Assembly: GCA_965214115.1 (NCBI GenBank)
Contig: CBDCAU010000004.1
Coordinates: 124,001 to 188,000, forward strand
Length of the DNA: 64,000 bases
Source: Owenweeksia sp965214115
GTDB lineage: Bacteria > Bacteroidota > Bacteroidia > Flavobacteriales > Schleiferiaceae
Reading direction: 5' to 3'
Part shown: one piece after another, positions 1-7,605 of the stretch
Numbering within the stretch: position 1 is the first letter of the stretch
How the letters are laid out: every line of letters begins with the position of its first letter
Program-made: the position numbers and the translations under genes
The notes under the pieces: generated by a model
The model's database searches: none
Told to the model about the DNA's origin: nothing
What the model saw: only the letters and a program-made list of their open reading frames with translations

Positions 1-2
1 TT

Positions 3-1916
3 TTTGGGATTTTTTTTGCCGCCCTCCCGCTCATCAGCCAGCCCGAATCCTCCGCCGATTCACTTTGGAACATTTGGCAGAATGAAACCAAATCCGACTC
101 CATCCGCCTGAGAGCCCTCGATGATTTGTCTTGGCAGAATTACCTCTACAGCCAGCCAGATTCGGTGTTGTACCTCGCCAATTTGGGGTATAAATTTGCC
201 CTATCTAAGGGACTGGAAAAAGAAGCTTCCGCCGCGCTGAACACGCTGGGTGTGGCGCAGAAGGTGCAAGGAAATTATTCCGAAGCTTTGGAGTATTACC
301 AGCGCGCTTTGGCCATCCGCCAAGAAATCGGCGACCGCAGCGGCGTGGCCAACACCTTGAACAAAATCGGGAATGTGTACAGTCGGGTGGGCGATTTTCC
401 CAAAGCGCTCGACCATTACCAGCAGAACCTCACCATCAACGAGGAAATCGGGAATCAAGTGGGGATTTCCAATGCCACCAACAATATTGGTTTGCTTTAC
501 TATGCGCAGGACGATTATCCCACGGCTTTGGAATATCTTGAAAAAAGCCTCGCGATGGATCAAAAAATCGGGAAAAAATACGGTATCGCCAGCTCGCTGA
601 ACAACTTAGGCATCATCACTTCCGATATGGGCGATTATGCCACGGCGCAAGACTATTATCAACGCAGTTTCCAGCTCTTTTCGGAAATCCACAATCAAAC
701 CGAAATGGCAAAAGCCGCAATGAATATCGGCACGAATTATCAGGATTTAAATGATATTGAAAAAGCCTTTCAATACTTTCAAAAATCTTTGAAAATTTCG
801 CAAGAAACAGGCGATAAAAATGGTATTGCTGGTGCTTTCAATAATATTGGAATTATTTATCGAAATCGTGGTGATTATCAGATAGCCATTGAGCAATGTA
901 AAAAAGGATTGAAACTGGCCGAAGAAACAGGTTCTTTTTCCAAACAAAAAACGGCTTGCGAATGCCTTTATTCTTCGTATAAATCCATTGGGAATAACAG
1001 CAAAGCATTGATTTATTTTGAGCAATTGACCACCCTAAAAGATTCCATTTTCAATGAGGCCAATACCGAAGAACTCACGCGGCTGGAAATGCAATATGAT
1101 TTTGACAAAAAGGAAGCCGCCGCCCAAGCCGAACAGGAGAAAAAAGACGCGCTGGCCGCCGAAGAACTGCGCCGTCAGAAGCTGGTTCGCAATAGTTTTA
1201 TGGGCGGTTTTGCGGTGGTATTGCTTTTTGCGGGTGTGTTTTTTACTCAGCGCAACCGCATCGGGAAAGAGAAACAACGCAGCGAAGATTTGCTGCTGAA
1301 CATCCTGCCGGAAGAAGTGGCCGACGAACTGAAAGAAAAAGGCCATTCCGATGCTCAACTCATCGAGCAAGTAACGGTGTTGTTTACTGATTTCAAGGGG
1401 TTTACCGCGATGAGCGAAATCTTGAGCCCGCAAGATTTGGTGAAAGATTTACACCAATGCTTTTCCGAATTTGACCAGATTTGCGAGAAATACGGCATTG
1501 AAAAAATCAAGACCATCGGCGATGCGTATATGGCGGCGGGTGGGCTGCCCGCGCCCAATTCCACCCACGCCAAAGACGTGGCGCTGGCCGCCTTGGAAAT
1601 GGCCGAAGTGGTGAAAGCGGGCAAGCAGAAAAAGATGAATCAGGGGCTGCCGTTTTTTGAGGTGCGCATCGGCATCCACACGGGGCCAGTGGTGGCGGGC
1701 ATCGTGGGCGTCAAAAAATTCCAGTACGATATATGGGGCGACACCGTGAACACCGCCAGCCGGATGGAAAGCAGCGGTGAAGTGGGCAAGGTGAACGTCT
1801 CGCAGGATACCTACGCGATTTTGAAAAACGACCCGCATTTTTCGTTCGAAAGCCGTGGGAAAATTGCGGCGAAGGGGAAGGGGGAAATTGAAATGTGGTT
1901 TGTGAATCGCTTGTAA
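3..1916 (+). CDS. TPR-repeat class III adenylate cyclase, 5' end outside window
   Basis: The reading frame is open from base 3, so the true start lies left of the window; an internal TTG at 126 is only the first start-like codon. The visible N-terminus looks like the end of a signal or anchor segment. About six TPRs of roughly 40 residues follow, each with a GD/GN-Y-A-L-Y core, then a charged coiled stretch, one transmembrane helix (bases about 1196-1250) and a class III cyclase domain. The cyclase motifs are VLFTDFKGFT (metal Asp), KIKTIGDAYM and YDIWGDTVNTASRM. Lys and Asp occupy the substrate-specifying positions typical of adenylate rather than guanylate cyclases. Expected role: an inner-membrane sensor with TPRs outside and the cyclase inside, making cAMP. 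The family call is secure; ATP specificity is inferred from two residues. Confidence 0.9.
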   Translation, partial: FGIFFAALPLISQPESSADSLWNIWQNETKSDSIRLRALDDLSWQNYLYSQPDSVLYLANLGYKFALSKGLEKEASAALNTLGVAQKVQGNYSEALEYYQRALAIRQEIGDRSGVANTLNKIGNVYSRVGDFPKALDHYQQNLTINEEIGNQVGISNATNNIGLLYYAQDDYPTALEYLEKSLAMDQKIGKKYGIASSLNNLGIITSDMGDYATAQDYYQRSFQLFSEIHNQTEMAKAAMNIGTNYQDLNDIEKAFQYFQKSLKISQETGDKNGIAGAFNNIGIIYRNRGDYQIAIEQCKKGLKLAEETGSFSKQKTACECLYSSYKSIGNNSKALIYFEQLTTLKDSIFNEANTEELTRLEMQYDFDKKEAAAQAEQEKKDALAAEELRRQKLVRNSFMGGFAVVLLFAGVFFTQRNRIGKEKQRSEDLLLNILPEEVADELKEKGHSDAQLIEQVTVLFTDFKGFTAMSEILSPQDLVKDLHQCFSEFDQICEKYGIEKIKTIGDAYMAAGGLPAPNSTHAKDVALAALEMAEVVKAGKQKKMNQGLPFFEVRIGIHTGPVVAGIVGVKKFQYDIWGDTVNTASRMESSGEVGKVNVSQDTYAILKNDPHFSFESRGKIAAKGKGEIEMWFVNRL

Positions 1917-1936
1917 AATCGCACGACCGTGCGATT
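1917..1936. repeat. REP-like palindrome
   Basis: AATCGCACGACCGTGCGATT is a near-perfect palindrome directly after the stop codon of the cyclase gene. It matches the family clustered around the RAYT remnant (core CGCACGGCCGTGCG), with one base changed at the centre. Confidence 0.75.
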
Positions 1937-1969
1937 CATTATTTATATTACGCGGTTTAATCTGGTTTT

Positions 1970-1989
1970 AATCGCACGGCCGTGCAATT
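1970..1989. repeat. REP-like palindrome
   Basis: AATCGCACGGCCGTGCAATT is a second member of the palindrome family, with one arm mismatch, in the gap between the cyclase gene and the transposase remnant. Confidence 0.75.
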
Positions 1990-2050
1990 TCCACCCCAAA
2001 AAAAAATCAAATGAAACCAAACGGCGGCGTAATCTGGCGGCGGCGGTTTC

Positions 2051-2126
2051 GTAGGGCCGCACGGCCGTGCGGTCATTTTATTATAAACCATTCATAATGA
2101 GGAATCGCACGGCCGTGCGATTCTAC
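2051..2126. repeat. 76-bp two-palindrome repeat unit, copy 1
   Basis: The unit runs from GTAGGG to TTCTAC and holds two palindromes (CCGCACGGCCGTGCGG at the left, AATCGCACGGCCGTGCGATT at the right) joined by an AT-rich spacer. A 76-bp copy in the same orientation lies at 2865-2940, on the far side of the transposase remnant. The two differ mainly in the spacer. The layout resembles a REP doublet (BIME). Confidence 0.85.
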
Positions 2127-2836
2127 GGCCGTGCGATTTTACAAGACCGTCGTGATTTTTACCCATCAAAAAACATATATTGCACGGCGTATTCAAACCA
2201 TCCCAAAATCGAACGATTTAAAAACAAATTCCGTGGCGGTTCGCGCCGATTAAAAGGCTGGGATTATTCCGCCGATGCCTTGTATTTTATTACCATAGTT
2301 TCAGCGGGTCGGGAATATTATTTTGGTGATATTCGGAATGACAAAATAATATGCAGCGATTTTGGGAAAATCGTTCAAAAGGAATGGTTCAAATCATTTG
2401 AAATCCGAGGGGGATTTTTTTGTGATGAATTTGTGGTGATGCCGAACCATTTGCACGGGATTGTGGGGATTGACAACATCGCGGGAAAATCGGATGGTTC
2501 GGCAGAATCGCGCGGCGTAGAATCGCACGGCCGTGCGATTTTACAGCCAAAATCCGGCGCCGTTCCGCCGAAAAATATCCGAAAACCCAAATCCATTTCA
2601 TCGTTCATCGCCGGTTTCAAATCGGCCGCCATTCGTGCCATTGATGATTGGATTGATGAAACTGGCTCGGCCATTCCAAAATTCAATCGCCTAAACCCAT
2701 TGTAGCAGCCTAATTTTCACGATCATATCATTCGGAATGACGAATCGTATCATCGCATCAAACAATATATTATGTTATGGATAATCCGAAAAAATGGGAT
2801 GAGGATAGGTTTCGGTCGCGGCCGTTGGATTCGTAA
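2097..2836 (+). pseudogene. REP-associated tyrosine transposase (RAYT, Y1_Tnp family), inactivated
   Basis: The core starts near 2220 with RRLKGWDYSADALYFITI and carries the HUH-type motif MPNHLHGIV, both hallmarks of Y1 transposases that act on REP palindromes. The frame stops at TAG 2703-2705, where relatives have Trp (inferred TGG to TAG). The same frame then continues as QPNFHDHIIRND, the usual family sequence. A second lesion follows: at 2771-2779 five extra bases move the C-terminus (MDNPKKWDEDRF) to another frame, which ends at TAA 2834-2836. The family's catalytic Tyr (YI..NP region, about 2766) lies after the stop, so the 212-codon product would be dead. The start is unclear: both candidates, GTG 2067 and ATG 2097, lie inside the upstream repeat unit, so the native N-terminus may be lost. 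Confidence 0.85.
2521..2540. repeat. REP-like palindrome inside the transposase frame
   Basis: A perfect AATCGCACGGCCGTGCGATT lies in the variable linker of the transposase coding region, between the HUH motif and the C-terminal helix. It is read in frame as ESHGRAI. Confidence 0.85.
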
Positions 2837-2864
2837 AATCGCGCGGTTTTACAGCGGCCGTCCT

Positions 2865-2940
2865 GTAGGGCCGCACGGCCATGCGGTCATTTTATTATAA
2901 ACCGTTTGCAATAGGGAATCGCACGGCCGTGCGATTCTAC
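2865..2940. repeat. 76-bp two-palindrome repeat unit, copy 2
   Basis: A direct repeat of 2051-2126 with the same order: GTAGGG, a first palindrome (here with one central G to A change), TCATTTTATTATAAACC, a variable spacer, then the perfect palindrome and TTCTAC. With copy 1 it brackets the transposase remnant. Confidence 0.85.
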
Positions 2941-2952
2941 CAAACGCGATTT

Positions 2953-2972
2953 GATCGCACGGCCGTACGGCC
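2953..2972. repeat. Degenerate REP-like palindrome
   Basis: GATCGCACGGCCGTACGGCC is a decayed member of the palindrome family just past the 3' end of the UspA gene. It closes the cluster on that side. Confidence 0.6.
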
Positions 2973-2975
2973 CTA

Positions 2976-3794
2976 CTAAATCGAAATAAACGAATACTTC
3001 GTTTTCACCCCTTTCATTTCACTACCATTGAGAATGAGTACCGGCGTTTCCAAGTCGTTGGTAATCATCGCTTGGGAAAAATTGTCAAACTGCGGGATGA
3101 GGCTTTCGGTATAATGCACGACAGCAAAAAGGTCGGCGTCGTTTGCTTGGCTGTAAGCCGTTACTTCTTGGGCAAATGAATCTTTGCCATCCAGCATTTC
3201 CACTTGGTAAGACACATCTTCTTTTACCAAAAACTGCCGCGCGCGGGTGATGTTGTTGTTCAGCCGTTTTGCCAAAAATTCATCTTTCTGCGGCTGGCAC
3301 AGCAAATGAATTTCCGCCTTGAATTTTTGTGCCAGTTGGCTGGCAAACTTAACAATCTGTACACTTTCCTTGGTCAGGTTCACGGCCATCACAATTTTCC
3401 TTATATCCTTTTTCGGCCCTTTCGTTTGTGTGATGATAAAAGGCGTACTGGAACTATTGACCACTTTGATGGCGTTGGAACCCAAGATTTTCTGCAAGCC
3501 CTTGGCGCCGTGTGTGCCCATTACCATCAGGTCGGCATCGCCCTCATCGGCCTGTTTGGCAATGTCTTTAAAAATATTCCCCATTTGAATTTTGAAAGAA
3601 ACCCGCGCCTTTTTCTCGGCGGGAAGACTTCCGATAAGTTCCTCCAGTTTTTGCTCGGCTTCGGCTCGGTTTTTTTCGTTTTTGATGACGTGGAAGAGTT
3701 CGATTTCCGCGTCAAAAACCGGTGCCATTCCCAAAGCGTGGTCTAACGCGGTTCTTGTAATTTCAGTAAAATCGTAGGGGACCAAAAATTTCAT
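2976..3794 (-). CDS. Universal stress protein, tandem UspA domains
   Basis: 272 residues, the size of a two-domain UspA protein. Domain 1 starts MKFLVPYDFTEITRTALDHA and ends with the glycine loop MGTHGAKGLQKILGS (residues about 92-106), followed by PFIIT. This resembles the ATP-binding UspA loop, although the spacing between the second and third Gly is one residue shorter than the common G-2x-G-9x-G(S/T) form. Domain 2 keeps the fold pattern but lacks a clear loop. Such proteins are cytoplasmic and help cells survive starvation or oxidative stress; the exact target is unknown. The gene is transcribed towards the RAYT remnant. ATG at 3792-3794 is the natural start, and a weak TAnnTTTG-like box (one mismatch) lies about 35 bases upstream. 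Confidence 0.88.
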   Translation of the reverse strand: MKFLVPYDFTEITRTALDHALGMAPVFDAEIELFHVIKNEKNRAEAEQKLEELIGSLPAEKKARVSFKIQMGNIFKDIAKQADEGDADLMVMGTHGAKGLQKILGSNAIKVVNSSSTPFIITQTKGPKKDIRKIVMAVNLTKESVQIVKFASQLAQKFKAEIHLLCQPQKDEFLAKRLNNNITRARQFLVKEDVSYQVEMLDGKDSFAQEVTAYSQANDADLFAVVHYTESLIPQFDNFSQAMITNDLETPVLILNGSEMKGVKTKYSFISI

Positions 3795-3860
3795 AGCGCA
3801 GTTGTTTTAGAATGTTTGAGGGGGTCGAAGGTACGGTGGAATGGTGCGGTGGTTTTGAGA

Positions 3861-3880
3861 AATCGCACGACCGCACGATT
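3861..3880. repeat. Outlying degenerate REP-like palindrome
   Basis: AATCGCACGACCGCACGATT keeps the ends of the REP family but its right half is altered, so it no longer pairs well. It lies between the divergent UspA and GNAT-like genes, about 0.9 kb from the main cluster. Confidence 0.5.
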
Positions 3881-3957
3881 CTAAAGAATTCCACACTACG
3901 AACTCACAAGTCTTAACCCTAATTTCATAAATTCGTCGAACCCAATCTAAAATATGT

Positions 3958-4479
3958 ATGAAGGAGGAAGGACTTGATTTTGAAGTAGATAAGCTCACTA
4001 ATTCTATCGAAAATGTAATTTCGGGCGACAGTTTTTCTACCGAAATTACTTTGGTTTCAAAAGAAGATTTAAAACGCATTACCAAAAAGAAGAAATGGTT
4101 GTTCAACTGGAAACTTGAGTATCAGCAACCCCAGCGGGAAGTCTACAAATTGACCATTGTGAACAACCCTAAAATTATTCAGGGCTTGGTGAGCTTGGAG
4201 GTAAAACCCGACCACGTTTATATGCACCTTTTGGAAAACGCACCGTTTAATCAAGGCTCGGAAAAGGTGTATCGGGGCGTAGCTGGCAATTTGGTGGCGT
4301 TTGTTTGTAGATTGTCGTTTCAAAGAGGTCACGCTGGAAATGTGGCGTTTGTTTCCAAAACGCAATTGATTGACCATTATGAAAAAACTTTGGGCGCGGT
4401 TCATTTTGGCGGGCGTTTGATGATTTTGGAAACTAATGCCGCCCTAAAATTAATTGGTAAGTATTTCAAAGACAGTTGA
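3958..4479 (+). CDS. GNAT-like protein of unknown substrate
   Basis: 173 residues, soluble, no signal peptide. The C-terminal half (VYRGVAGNLVAFVCRLSF, then VAFVSKTQLIDHYEKTLGA and RLMILETNAALKLIGKYF) reads like the second half of a GNAT acyltransferase fold: a helix after a GN/A loop, a beta strand, then a Tyr-rich C-terminal helix. The N-terminal part is charged and not recognised. The gene is followed two bases later by a 48-codon gene, which suggests one transcript. A neighbour this close and this small recalls toxin-antitoxin pairs, but the usual upstream ribbon-helix-helix antitoxin of GNAT toxins is absent, so that idea is only a suggestion. Confidence 0.6.
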   Translation: MKEEGLDFEVDKLTNSIENVISGDSFSTEITLVSKEDLKRITKKKKWLFNWKLEYQQPQREVYKLTIVNNPKIIQGLVSLEVKPDHVYMHLLENAPFNQGSEKVYRGVAGNLVAFVCRLSFQRGHAGNVAFVSKTQLIDHYEKTLGAVHFGGRLMILETNAALKLIGKYFKDS

Positions 4480-4481
4480 TT

Positions 4482-4628
4482 ATGAAAAATGATAAAAAAG
4501 AATTAAACGTAGATTTTATAGGCGGGCAAGAACCGCTGACGCCAGAGGAAGAAAAAAAGTTGCAAGATTATTTTGCCAAGAAAAAGGCGGCCCGCAAAAA
4601 GGGACACCAAAAGTTGGAGGTGCTATAA
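4482..4628 (+). CDS. Small charged protein, 48 residues
   Basis: ATG 4482 to TAA 4626-4628. The product is MKNDKKELNVDFIGG, then LTPEEEKKLQDYF, then a Lys/Arg-rich tail. It has an acidic helix followed by a basic tail and no membrane segment. Its start lies two bases after the stop of the GNAT-like gene, so the two are almost certainly co-transcribed and perhaps translationally coupled. The ordered sequence and tight spacing argue for a real gene despite its size. The function is unknown; a partner or regulator of the upstream protein is the simplest guess. Confidence 0.65.
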   Translation: MKNDKKELNVDFIGGQEPLTPEEEKKLQDYFAKKKAARKKGHQKLEVL

Positions 4629-4642
4629 ATTTTGCCCCTCCC

Positions 4643-4650
4643 TACCTTTG
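4643..4650 (+). promoter_or_regulatory. Bacteroidota -7 box at the uvrB start
   Basis: TACCTTTG fits the Bacteroidota TAnnTTTG consensus and ends four bases before the uvrB ATG. Transcription would therefore start at or next to the start codon, giving a leaderless mRNA. No well-spaced TTTG -33 box is visible. Confidence 0.55.
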
Positions 4651-4654
4651 CCCA

Positions 4655-6682
4655 ATGCCCACCCCCTTCAAAATCACCTCCGAATACGAACCCACCGGCG
4701 ACCAACCGCAGGCCATCAAACAATTGGTGGAAGGCATCAACCGCGGCGACCGCTACCAGACGCTACTCGGCGTGACGGGTTCCGGCAAAACCTTTACCGC
4801 TGCCAACGTGGTGGAAAAGGTGCAAAAACCCACGCTGGTGTTGAGCCACAACAAAACGTTGGCCGCCCAATTGTACGGCGAATTCAAGCAATTTTTCCCA
4901 CAAAACGCGGTGGAATATTTCGTTTCGTATTACGATTATTACCAGCCGGAAGCCTACATCCCATCGTCGGGGACGTACATCGAAAAAGACCTTTCCATCA
5001 ACGAGGAAATCGAAAAGCTGCGGCTGAGCACCACGTCTTCCCTCCTATCTGGACGGCGCGACGTGCTGGTGGTGGCCTCGGTTTCGTGTTTGTATGGGAT
5101 TGGCAACCCGCAGGAATTTGCCAACCAAGTCATCGAACTGGACAAGGGCGCTACGATTGCCCGCAACAAATTTCTGCACCTTTTGGTGAACGCACTTTAC
5201 AGTCGTACCACCGCCGAATTTGGTCGTGGCAATTTTCGTGTGAAAGGCGACACCGTGGACGTTTTTCCGGCGTATTCCGACACGGCGTATCGCATCCATT
5301 TTTGGGGCGACGAAATCGAGGACATTGAACGCTTCGATCCGTCCTCGCGCGATGTCATCGAGAAATTTGACCGCGTTCGGATTTTCCCCGCCAACATATT
5401 TGTGACCAGCAAGAGCAAAACACAATCGGCCATCCATCAAATTCAAGACGATATGGTGGACCAAGTGGAGTTTTTCAAACAAACGCAAAGGCCGCTGGAA
5501 GCCAAGCGGTTACAAGAGCGCACCGAGTTTGATTTGGAAATGATTCGCGAACTGGGCTATTGCAGCGGCATCGAAAATTACTCGCGCTATTTGGACGGCC
5601 GCCTGCCCGGCACCCGGCCGTTTTGTTTGTTGGATTATTTCCCCGACGATTTTTTGATGGTGATTGACGAAAGCCACGTCACCACCTCGCAGGTGCGCGC
5701 GATGTACGGCGGCGACCGTTCCCGCAAGGAAAATTTGGTGGAATACGGCTTCCGACTGCCTGCCGCGATGGATAACCGCCCGCTGAAATTCGAGGAATTT
5801 GAGGCGCTGCAAAACCAAGTGATTTACGTCAGCGCCACCCCCGCCGATTACGAACTGGAAAAATCCGGCGGCGTGGTGGTGGAGCAACTCATCCGCCCCA
5901 CCGGCCTGCTCGACCCACAAATCGAGGTGCGCCCCGTGGAAAACCAAGTGGATGATTTGATGGAGGAAATCAACAAGCGGGTGGAAATCGACGAGCGCAC
6001 TTTGGTGACCACTTTGACCAAGCGGATGGCCGAGGAACTCACCAAATATCTAACGCGCTACGGCGTGCGCTGCCGCTACATTCACAGTGATGTGGACACG
6101 CTGGAACGGGTGGAAATAATGCGTGATTTGCGGCTCGGATTGTTCGACGTATTAATAGGTGTAAACTTGCTGCGGGAAGGTTTGGATTTGCCCGAAGTTT
6201 CACTGGTGGCGATTTTGGATGCCGATAAAGAAGGCTTCCTCCGCGCGGAACGTTCACTCGTTCAGACCGTTGGCCGCGCCGCGCGAAACGTGAACGGCCT
6301 CGCCATAATGTACGCCGCCAAAATCACGGACAGTATGCAAAAAACCATCGATGAAACCAACCGCCGCCGCGCCACGCAACAGGCTTACAACGAAAAACAC
6401 GGCATTACGCCAAAATCGTTGGTGAAAAGCAAGGAAAGCATTTTGGCCGCCAGCCGCGCCACCAGTGCCAGCAAGTATCTCCAGTCGGAAGCGCCCGTGG
6501 GGATGGCCGCCGAGGAGGAGGTGTATTATGCTAACAAAGACCAGATGAAAAAAGCGATGGACAAAATCCGCCGCAAAATGGAGAACGCCGCCAAAGCGCT
6601 GGACTTTATGGAAGCCGCGAAATTGCGGGACGAGCTGGGGGTTTTGGAAGAGCGGATGGAGTTTGAGTTTGGCGGGGGGTGA
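4655..6682 (+). CDS. uvrB: UvrABC system protein B
   Basis: 675 residues, the normal UvrB length. Damage-verifying helicase-like subunit of nucleotide excision repair, loaded on DNA by UvrA and partnered with UvrC for incision. Visible parts: Walker A GVTGSGKT (residues 39-46), the aromatic beta-hairpin region YFVSYYDYYQPEAYIP that inserts between strands, the DESH box in LMVIDESHVTT, the helicase segment with LLREGLDLPEVSLV and QTVGRAARN, and a C-terminal UVR domain (about 638-675) that binds UvrC. The start is set by a -7 promoter box four bases upstream. The gene appears single, with no uvrA or uvrC in the window. Confidence 0.98.
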   Translation: MPTPFKITSEYEPTGDQPQAIKQLVEGINRGDRYQTLLGVTGSGKTFTAANVVEKVQKPTLVLSHNKTLAAQLYGEFKQFFPQNAVEYFVSYYDYYQPEAYIPSSGTYIEKDLSINEEIEKLRLSTTSSLLSGRRDVLVVASVSCLYGIGNPQEFANQVIELDKGATIARNKFLHLLVNALYSRTTAEFGRGNFRVKGDTVDVFPAYSDTAYRIHFWGDEIEDIERFDPSSRDVIEKFDRVRIFPANIFVTSKSKTQSAIHQIQDDMVDQVEFFKQTQRPLEAKRLQERTEFDLEMIRELGYCSGIENYSRYLDGRLPGTRPFCLLDYFPDDFLMVIDESHVTTSQVRAMYGGDRSRKENLVEYGFRLPAAMDNRPLKFEEFEALQNQVIYVSATPADYELEKSGGVVVEQLIRPTGLLDPQIEVRPVENQVDDLMEEINKRVEIDERTLVTTLTKRMAEELTKYLTRYGVRCRYIHSDVDTLERVEIMRDLRLGLFDVLIGVNLLREGLDLPEVSLVAILDADKEGFLRAERSLVQTVGRAARNVNGLAIMYAAKITDSMQKTIDETNRRRATQQAYNEKHGITPKSLVKSKESILAASRATSASKYLQSEAPVGMAAEEEVYYANKDQMKKAMDKIRRKMENAAKALDFMEAAKLRDELGVLEERMEFEFGGG

Positions 6683-6688
6683 TGGAAA

Positions 6689-6737
6689 CCTGTCTGCCAA
6701 CAGGCAGGCGCGCCTGTCCCGCCTTTGCGGGAGATTT
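6689..6737. repeat. Dispersed palindromic repeat (CTGTCTGCC...GGCAGG type)
   Basis: Just after uvrB: CCTGTCTGCC, AACAGGCAGG, then GCGCGCCTGTCCCG and a CCCGC/GCGGG hairpin with GAGATTT. The same parts occur in reverse order and strand at 39077-39132, so this is a genome-dispersed element. It may also act as a 3' hairpin for uvrB. Confidence 0.65.
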
Positions 6738-6838
6738 GGCGGATAAGGCGGATAGGACTGATTTCTTTATCCTTTAAAAACTTGTGATACTGATGAAATC
6801 TACCTTTCCCAAAGTTTCACTTTCAGGCAACTTTGCTT

Positions 6839-6846
6839 TACTTTTG
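6839..6846 (+). promoter_or_regulatory. -7 box at the toxin gene start
   Basis: TACTTTTG (TAnnTTTG) ends four bases before ATG 6851. As at uvrB, this implies a leaderless transcript, and it supports ATG 6851 over the longer frame opening at 6833. Confidence 0.5.
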
Positions 6847-6850
6847 CCAA

Positions 6851-7201
6851 ATGGCTCGCCCTAAAAAAGTTAGGAACATAATTTTTTTCAAAAAATATTT
6901 TGAGGACTTTTTTGTGAAACAAACCGAAAAAGTAAGGGCAAAAATTTTATGGACTTTTGACTTGATTGAAGAGCAACCGCGCGTTCCAAAAACCTATTTG
7001 GACCATTTGGAAAACACCGATGGGCTATATGAAATCCGTGTGCAATTGGGTTCAAATATTTATAGAATCTTTTGCTTTTTTGATAAAGGACGATTGGTTG
7101 TAGTGGCCAATGCTTTTCAAAAGAAAACCCAAAAAACCCCTAAAAAAGAACTTGCCAAAGCCTTAAAAATTAAAAAAGAATATGAAAACGAAAGAAAGTA
7201 A
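6851..7201 (+). CDS. higB: RelE/ParE-superfamily (HigB-type) toxin
   Basis: 116 residues from ATG 6851. The segment KILWTFDLIEEQPRVPKTYL, then GLYEIRVQLGSNIYRIFCFF and VVVANAFQKKTQKTPKKEL is the phage Gp49/HigB-like layout: a helix, a strand with the E-I-R and Y-R-I-F residues, and a Lys-rich helix after a hydrophobic strand and F-x-K-K-T-x-x-T-P. Such toxins are ribosome-associated mRNA interferases. The gene comes first and overlaps the XRE antitoxin gene by 20 bases, the typical higBA order. Mode of action is known from the family, not shown here. It borders a restriction-modification pair. Confidence 0.88.
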   Translation: MARPKKVRNIIFFKKYFEDFFVKQTEKVRAKILWTFDLIEEQPRVPKTYLDHLENTDGLYEIRVQLGSNIYRIFCFFDKGRLVVVANAFQKKTQKTPKKELAKALKIKKEYENERK

Positions 7202-7487
7202 CTTGATGAATTTGGAGGAATTTAAGGTAAAACATTACGGCCCCATTGGAACTCCCAAACGCGACGAACTGGAAGCCGGCTACGAAAATTTCAAAATCGG
7301 CGCGATGCTGCACGCGGCGCGCCTCGAAAAAGGAATGACGCAGGATGAGCTGGCCAAAAAAGTGGGCACCACCAAATCCTACATTTCAAAAATCGAAAAC
7401 AACCTGAAAGAAGCACGGATTTCTACTTTACAAAAAATCGTGGAATTAGGATTGGGTGGGCGGTTGGAACTTTCTTTGAAGATTTGA
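7182..7487 (+). CDS. higA: XRE-family HigA-type antitoxin
   Basis: 101 residues. A helix-turn-helix domain covers about residues 40-95, with AARLEKGMTQDELAKKVGT, SYISKIEN and RISTLQKIVEL. It would neutralise the upstream toxin and repress the shared promoter. The N-terminal 35 residues probably contact the toxin. Its start overlaps the end of the toxin gene (20 bases), so translation is likely coupled. The first Met could be at 7182 or at MNLEEF a few codons later; the longer form is listed. Confidence 0.88.
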   Translation: MKTKESNLMNLEEFKVKHYGPIGTPKRDELEAGYENFKIGAMLHAARLEKGMTQDELAKKVGTTKSYISKIENNLKEARISTLQKIVELGLGGRLELSLKI

Positions 7488-7605
7488 GAAACCGAACAAT
7501 TGGGTTCAGAACCAAATCTTTTGTTAGTTTTCCGTTGATAATTCTAAATCACCACAATTCCAATTGGCTTTTAAAAAGAATACCTTTCCGCTCTTGGAAA
7601 TTTCT

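Noticed and set aside
1917..2972. CRISPR-like or IS terminal repeats for the palindrome cluster
   Set aside because: Spacing is irregular and the repeats are palindromes tied to a RAYT gene, so REP elements fit better; no DDE transposase or target-site duplication pattern was seen.
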